Made by a program: the position numbers and the translations under genes
Notes under the pieces: model-generated
Database searches by the model: none
What the model saw: only the letters and a program-made list of their open reading frames with translations
Told to the model about the DNA's origin: nothing
Shown: piece after piece, positions 12,346-15,275 of the stretch
How the letters are laid out: the number at the start of each line of letters is the position of its first letter
How positions within the stretch are numbered: position 1 is the first letter of the stretch
Assembly (NCBI GenBank): GCA_900549555.1
Contig: UROO01000041.1
Coordinates: forward strand, 1 to 15,275
Reading direction: 5' to 3'
Length of the DNA: 15,275 bases
DNA from: an uncultured Collinsella sp.
GTDB lineage: Bacteria; Actinomycetota; Coriobacteriia; Coriobacteriales; Coriobacteriaceae

Positions 12346-13266
12346 ATGGATCTTGCGATGGCACAGCGCCTCGTCGATCGCCGCAGAGCTGCCGGTCTTT
12401 CCCAGGAGGCTCTTGCTGCCCAGTTGGGCGTAAGCCGCCAAGCTGTCAGCAAATGGGAACGCAGCGAATCCTCGCCCGATACCGATAACCTTATTGCACT
12501 CGCCGCGCTGTATGGCGTGTCACTGGATGAGTTGCTATATGGGGAAGCGGCTAGCGATGTCGACACCTCGGCCGACGATGACGTTGACGCAAATAATTAC
12601 GACGAGACTGAAGGCACCGAGTCTTCTACCGAGCACGTGGATCCTGACGGCAAGCCACTTGTCGACATTTCCCTTGCACGCGGCATTCACGTTGTCGACC
12701 CCAACAAAGGTGAAGAGGTTCATGTTGGTTGGAGCGGCATCCACGTGGCTAACGAGCGCAAGGGTGAAGAGGTCCATGTGGGGCCGGGCGGATTGCATAT
12801 CGATACGCTAGAGGACGATGGACACAGCGTACATACCAATGCCGACGGCACCGTCACCATCGACGGCGAGACGTTTTCCAGCTGGAAAGAGGCACACGAC
12901 AAGCTCGACCATCATGGCAAGCATTTCCACACCAAGATCGGTCGCGCATGGAACGAGTTTCCCTTTCCTGCACTTGTCGTCCTCGCCTATCTCGCGCTCG
13001 GCATCATCTGCGGCACGTGGGGTATGGGGCTCTTTCTGGTCTTTCTGATTCCCGTCTACGAGGCGATGGGCGACTTTATCGACCGACATCATCTCTCCAA
13101 GCTGATCGGCGTCGTCTATGCAACAGCCGCCATTGCCTGGTTCCTCTTTATGTGGCTTTGTTTGGCACAGCCCCATCCCGCATGGGTCATCCTCATCACG
13201 ATTCCCTTCATAGAGGCACTCATGTGCTGGTGCCGAAAGCAATGGAAGCGCCGCAAACAAGCCTAA
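12346..13266 (+). CDS. XRE-family helix-turn-helix protein with C-terminal membrane domain
   Basis: This is a likely membrane-anchored transcription regulator. The 306-aa product begins with a Cro/C1-type helix-turn-helix (residues 6-62) with GVSRQAVSKWERSES as recognition-helix region, followed by an acidic linker (66-100). Next come two near-identical units, GIHVVDPNKGEEVHVGWS (113-130) and GIHVANERKGEEVHVGPG (131-148), then GLHID, a His/Asp-rich stretch (150-195) and four hydrophobic helices at about 208-222, 224-240, 252-272 and 278-295, with a basic tail (RKQWKRRKQA). I start at ATG 12346 because AAAGGA is six bases upstream; an ATG at 12331 lies upstream of that site. HTH proteins of this class with membrane tails are common in Firmicutes and Coriobacteriia. 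The repeated Gly-His-Val units between the DNA-binding and membrane parts are unusual. Targets and signal are unknown; the neighbouring exporter is a possible target only by proximity. Confidence 0.85.
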   Translation: MDLAMAQRLVDRRRAAGLSQEALAAQLGVSRQAVSKWERSESSPDTDNLIALAALYGVSLDELLYGEAASDVDTSADDDVDANNYDETEGTESSTEHVDPDGKPLVDISLARGIHVVDPNKGEEVHVGWSGIHVANERKGEEVHVGPGGLHIDTLEDDGHSVHTNADGTVTIDGETFSSWKEAHDKLDHHGKHFHTKIGRAWNEFPFPALVVLAYLALGIICGTWGMGLFLVFLIPVYEAMGDFIDRHHLSKLIGVVYATAAIAWFLFMWLCLAQPHPAWVILITIPFIEALMCWCRKQWKRRKQA

Positions 13267-13316
13267 GCCGTTCCAACCCGTCAACAATGCTTGGCCAACG
13301 CCGCTCGCCCCTTCCA

Positions 13317-13382
13317 AGTTGCGGTGAAATACGGACCGTTGAGGACCTTGGAGCGTCTAACAGTCCCGATTTCACCGCAACT
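13317..13382. repeat. TTGCGGTG palindrome after the XRE-type gene
   Basis: AGTTGCGGTGAAATACGGAC (13317-13336) is mirrored at 13363-13382 with one base inserted on one side and one on the other. The loop is 26 bases. It lies 50 bp downstream of the stop and may close that transcript, although no T-run follows. It shares the GTTGCGGTG outer half with 12095-12159. Confidence 0.6.
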
Positions 13383-13447
13383 CACGAATGGACAGGGCAA
13401 TTCCAACACGGGAACTAGCATTTAACTCGCCGCATGCCAAGAAAAAG

Positions 13448-13583
13448 GCCGATTTACTACGATGAACTCGATGAGGCCGACCACACCCATCTTTTTCAAA
13501 AATCGGCAAGCTTTCTACCTGCGGTTTTACTTTCACCCTTTTCGGCATGGTCGAAGGCATTCGAATCATCGTAGTAATTAGGC
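13448..13583. repeat. 136-bp imperfect inverted-repeat element
   Basis: The outer 18 bases (13448-13465) mirror 13566-13583 at 16 positions, with TACTACGATGA exact. Weaker pairing extends to 36 bases per arm, ending CGACCA. The region 13383-13714 otherwise has no gene I can support. Short frames without good ribosome-binding sites occur on both strands: 13434-13574 (+, 46 aa, with IYYDELDEADH) and 13496-13606 (-, 36 aa, with NYYDDSNAFDH). Their shared YYD is a product of the palindrome. Confidence 0.45.
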
Positions 13584-13714
13584 GCATTTTGTAGCAAACG
13601 GTTCATTCAAGCTCGAACTCGAAGACCGATGGTCCCCTCATCCACGGCTGTGAGCGAAAATACCAAATAGAATAAAAATCGAATGGCTAAGTCTGTTTGG
13701 TGAACGGAGGCAAT

Positions 13715-14044
13715 ATGGGCGAGGTAACTGAAAGCGACTGGAAGCTGTTTAAAGAGCTGCTCCCAAAATGGCAAGAAAGCTATATGGAAATGCTCATCGG
13801 CCAGTACATCGAGATACTGAGCGGTGGCAGTGAAGCGTCCAGTAGATTTTGGGCGTTAGAAGAGCGTATCAATAGGGACAAGCTGTCCTCAGGAGTGCTT
13901 GTGAACGATATTCGCCGCAGCACCATGCGTTATGAGATAGCCAACTTGCTTTCCGATAACGTTATCACGCTCGACGACCTTGACGGTTTCACCGAAGACA
14001 TTAAGGGCTACGCACGACGTTGCATCGGTCGGCAAGAACGCTGA
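13715..14044 (+). CDS. Conserved small protein of unknown function (109 aa)
   Basis: The product is soluble, acidic and mostly helical: MGEVTESDWKLFKELLPKWQ, then ESYMEMLIGQYIEILSGG, a middle part SSRFWALEERINRDKLSSG, and NLLSDNVITLDDLDGFTEDI near the end. This pattern (DWKLF..P.WQE.YM, FWALE.RI..DK, RRS.M..EI..LL.D.VIT..DL..F) is one I know from a widespread Firmicutes/Actinobacteria family with no established role; members are sometimes mislabelled as multidrug transporters, though there is no membrane segment here. ATG 13715 has GGAGG four bases upstream, better than an in-frame TTG at 13697. It stands alone, followed 34 bp later by the second hairpin terminator. No partner gene suggests a function. 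Confidence 0.85.
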   Translation: MGEVTESDWKLFKELLPKWQESYMEMLIGQYIEILSGGSEASSRFWALEERINRDKLSSGVLVNDIRRSTMRYEIANLLSDNVITLDDLDGFTEDIKGYARRCIGRQER

Positions 14045-14058
14045 GCGACATGCGCATC

Positions 14059-14376
14059 CACAGCCGCTGTACTGCATAAACCGCCCAGCCGGATGCATAT
14101 TTCGGCTGGGTGGTTGCTTTTTGCCCACGGGTACCCCAGGGGGCGGCGTGCAAATCCCGGAGTATTCAGCATCCCGGAGTCCGCGGGCGCGGGAATGGGT
14201 GCAAAAAACCGCGTTGAAAGCCTTGATTATGAGCCCTCGGCACCTCAAGGATCGCTCATTTTTACAGTATGCGGCTCATGGCGCCTGCTTTTCGCCCAAA
14301 ATCCAGTATGCAGGCACCCACGGCTGCTGAAAACTCCCAAAAATGCACGCTGCACCCCACCCTAGGCATCCGCAGC
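14059..14376 (+). repeat. 318-bp dispersed intergenic element, copy 2
   Basis: This is the second copy of the element at 11748-12065, same length and orientation, again directly after a plus-strand gene. Its 29-bp inverted pair is 14143-14171 with 14325-14353. The flanks (first 100 and last 80 bases, including AATCCAGTATGCAGGCACCC) are far better conserved between copies than the middle (about 14190-14280). Confidence 0.75.
14079..14122 (+). terminator. Terminator after the 109-aa protein gene
   Basis: A 13-bp stem (14079-14091 with 14103-14115, one G-T wobble) is followed by GC and five T (14118-14122). Compared with copy 1, a C-G pair in the stem is replaced by an A-T pair (CCCAGCC/GGCTGGG against CCCCGCC/GGCGGGG), a compensatory change that supports a selected RNA stem. 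Confidence 0.85.
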
Positions 14377-14381
14377 AAGAA

Positions 14382-14566
14382 GACGAATAGCCTCGGCCTC
14401 CCTAGTTACCGCAGGAGCCCCCAGGGCTTACCTCCCAAATCTTTCCGCAGGACGGAAGGACCCCGCCGCGCGAAGCGCACGGCGGGGTCCTGACATGTCC
14501 GAGGACGATTTGGGAGGTAAGCCCTGAGGCCTCCGATGGGGGCGGTTCCAGCCGAGGCTATTCGTC
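14382..14566. repeat. 185-bp nested palindrome over the pfk 3' end
   Basis: Three perfect stems are nested: 14382-14397 with 14551-14566 (16 bp, GACGAATAGCCTCGGC), 14422-14441 with 14507-14526 (20 bp, CAGGGCTTACCTCCCAAATC) and 14457-14468 with 14480-14491 (12 bp, AGGACCCCGCCG). Small hairpins (TTCCGCAGGACGGAA at 14443-14457, GGACATGTCC at 14490-14499) sit between them, so a branched cruciform is possible. The outer right arm includes the last codons and TAG stop of the phosphofructokinase gene. No T-run follows on the minus strand after the core stem. Confidence 0.75.
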
Positions 14567-15275
14567 GCCGAAGCTGATGCCCAGCGCCTTGGCCTCGCGC
14601 ACCAGATCACTCTGGGGGTCGACAAACTTGAGCTTGCCGGCGACATCCTCGAGCGGCATGTGGCACATTTTGCCGTCGCGCAGGGCAATCATGTAGCCAA
14701 ACTCGCCGCGCAGGCAGCCGAGCGCTGCCTCGACGCCGCACTGGGTCGCAAAGATGCGGTCCTGGGCGTCGGGCTGACCGCCGCGCTGCGTGTGGCCGGG
14801 GATGGCGACGCGGGTCTCGCGACCGGTCTTGGCTTCGATCTCCTTGGCGATGTCGTACACGATTGACGGGCTCGTGCGCTCGGCGAGCTTCTTCTTGTAC
14901 TCCTTCTTGGACAGCGCCGCGTCCTCCTTGGAGATAGCGCCCTCGGCGACGGCCACGATGGTAAAGCGGCTGCCGGTCTCCATGCGATGCTCGATGGTCT
15001 TGATGACGTTATCCATGTCGTAGGGGATCTCGGGAATCAAGATGACATCTGCGCCGCCCGCGACGCCAGCATACAGCGGAATCCAGCCAACCTTGTGACC
15101 CATGATCTCGATAACGAACACGCGCCCATGGCTCGAAGCGGTGGTGTGGATGTCGTCGATGCACTTGGTAGCGACGTCGATGGCGCTCGTAAAGCCAAAC
15201 GTCAACTCGGTGCCCCAGGTGTCGTTATCGATGGTCTTGGGAACGCCCATGAAGCGGATGTCGCTCTGGATGCGG
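14558..15275 (-). CDS. pfkA: 6-phosphofructokinase, C-terminal part (gene runs off the right edge)
   Basis: Phosphofructokinase phosphorylates fructose 6-phosphate at carbon 1, the committing step of glycolysis. About 238 codons are in the window and the frame stays open to the edge, so the ATP/PPi-binding GGD region is missing. Visible motifs: GVPKTIDND near the edge with the catalytic Asp pair, then FVIEIMGHKVGWIPLYAGVAGGADVILIPE (substrate-binding MGxxxGW), a glutamate-containing VAVAEGA, and TRVAIPGHTQRGGQPDAQDR, where the HTQRGG motif binds the sugar phosphate. Lys in PKTIDND (Gly in E. coli PfkA) is found both in PPi-dependent enzymes and in actinobacterial ATP-dependent ones; the deciding residue is beyond the edge, so phosphoryl donor is open. 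The last codons (GGC GAC GAA TAG) lie in the outer arm of a large palindrome. Gene symbol is by family. Confidence 0.92.
   Translation of the reverse strand, partial: RIQSDIRFMGVPKTIDNDTWGTELTFGFTSAIDVATKCIDDIHTTASSHGRVFVIEIMGHKVGWIPLYAGVAGGADVILIPEIPYDMDNVIKTIEHRMETGSRFTIVAVAEGAISKEDAALSKKEYKKKLAERTSPSIVYDIAKEIEAKTGRETRVAIPGHTQRGGQPDAQDRIFATQCGVEAALGCLRGEFGYMIALRDGKMCHMPLEDVAGKLKFVDPQSDLVREAKALGISFGDE

Overview
The window looks like chromosomal DNA of an actinobacterium of the class Coriobacteriia, most likely Collinsella or a close relative. That rests on GC-rich housekeeping genes, the style of the FtsX/MacB-type transporter and of the small 'DWKLFxELLPxWQESYME' protein, and many palindromic intergenic repeats. 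The genus is inference from protein style, not a database match.

Layout: 1-468 is non-coding and holds a short tandem repeat and a 172-bp inverted-repeat element. A methylguanine-DNA methyltransferase gene (ogt, +) follows at 469-1047. From about 1190 to 7700 lies a complete type II CRISPR-Cas locus, probably subtype II-C. On the minus strand it runs cas9 (1005 aa, all nuclease residues present), a 20-repeat array, cas1 and cas2; a small three-helix membrane-protein ORF follows cas2. No csn2 or cas4 is present. A tracrRNA with anti-repeat, nexus-like hairpin, UUCG-capped terminator stem and T6 run is encoded on the plus strand between cas1 and the array. It pairs with the minus-strand repeat, so crRNAs come from the minus strand. 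The array's degenerate repeat is at the transcription-upstream end, and a strong terminator sits at the exit end. Each repeat ends in an extended -10-like motif, as in Neisseria II-C repeats, so crRNAs may start inside the array. Two of the 19 spacers encode the same peptide, with only synonymous differences at shared codons.

Upstream of cas9 is a truncated GyrI-like gene that keeps its start, RBS and a perfect LexA/SOS box. A plus-strand ABC exporter operon follows (ATPase plus a 921-aa two-module FtsX permease), then a membrane-anchored XRE-family regulator, a 109-aa conserved protein of unknown function, and the C-terminal part of a 6-phosphofructokinase gene (-) running off the right edge.

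The intergenic regions from 11.7 to 14.6 kb carry much repeated structure. There are two copies of a 318-bp element, each starting with a terminator-like hairpin that shows a compensatory base change, two related palindromes built on a TTGCGGTG motif, a 136-bp imperfect inverted repeat, and a 185-bp nested palindrome whose outer stem contains the pfk stop codon. The likely undescribed material is this family of repeats and the array's reversed polarity and promoter arrangement; the CRISPR effector genes themselves look canonical.
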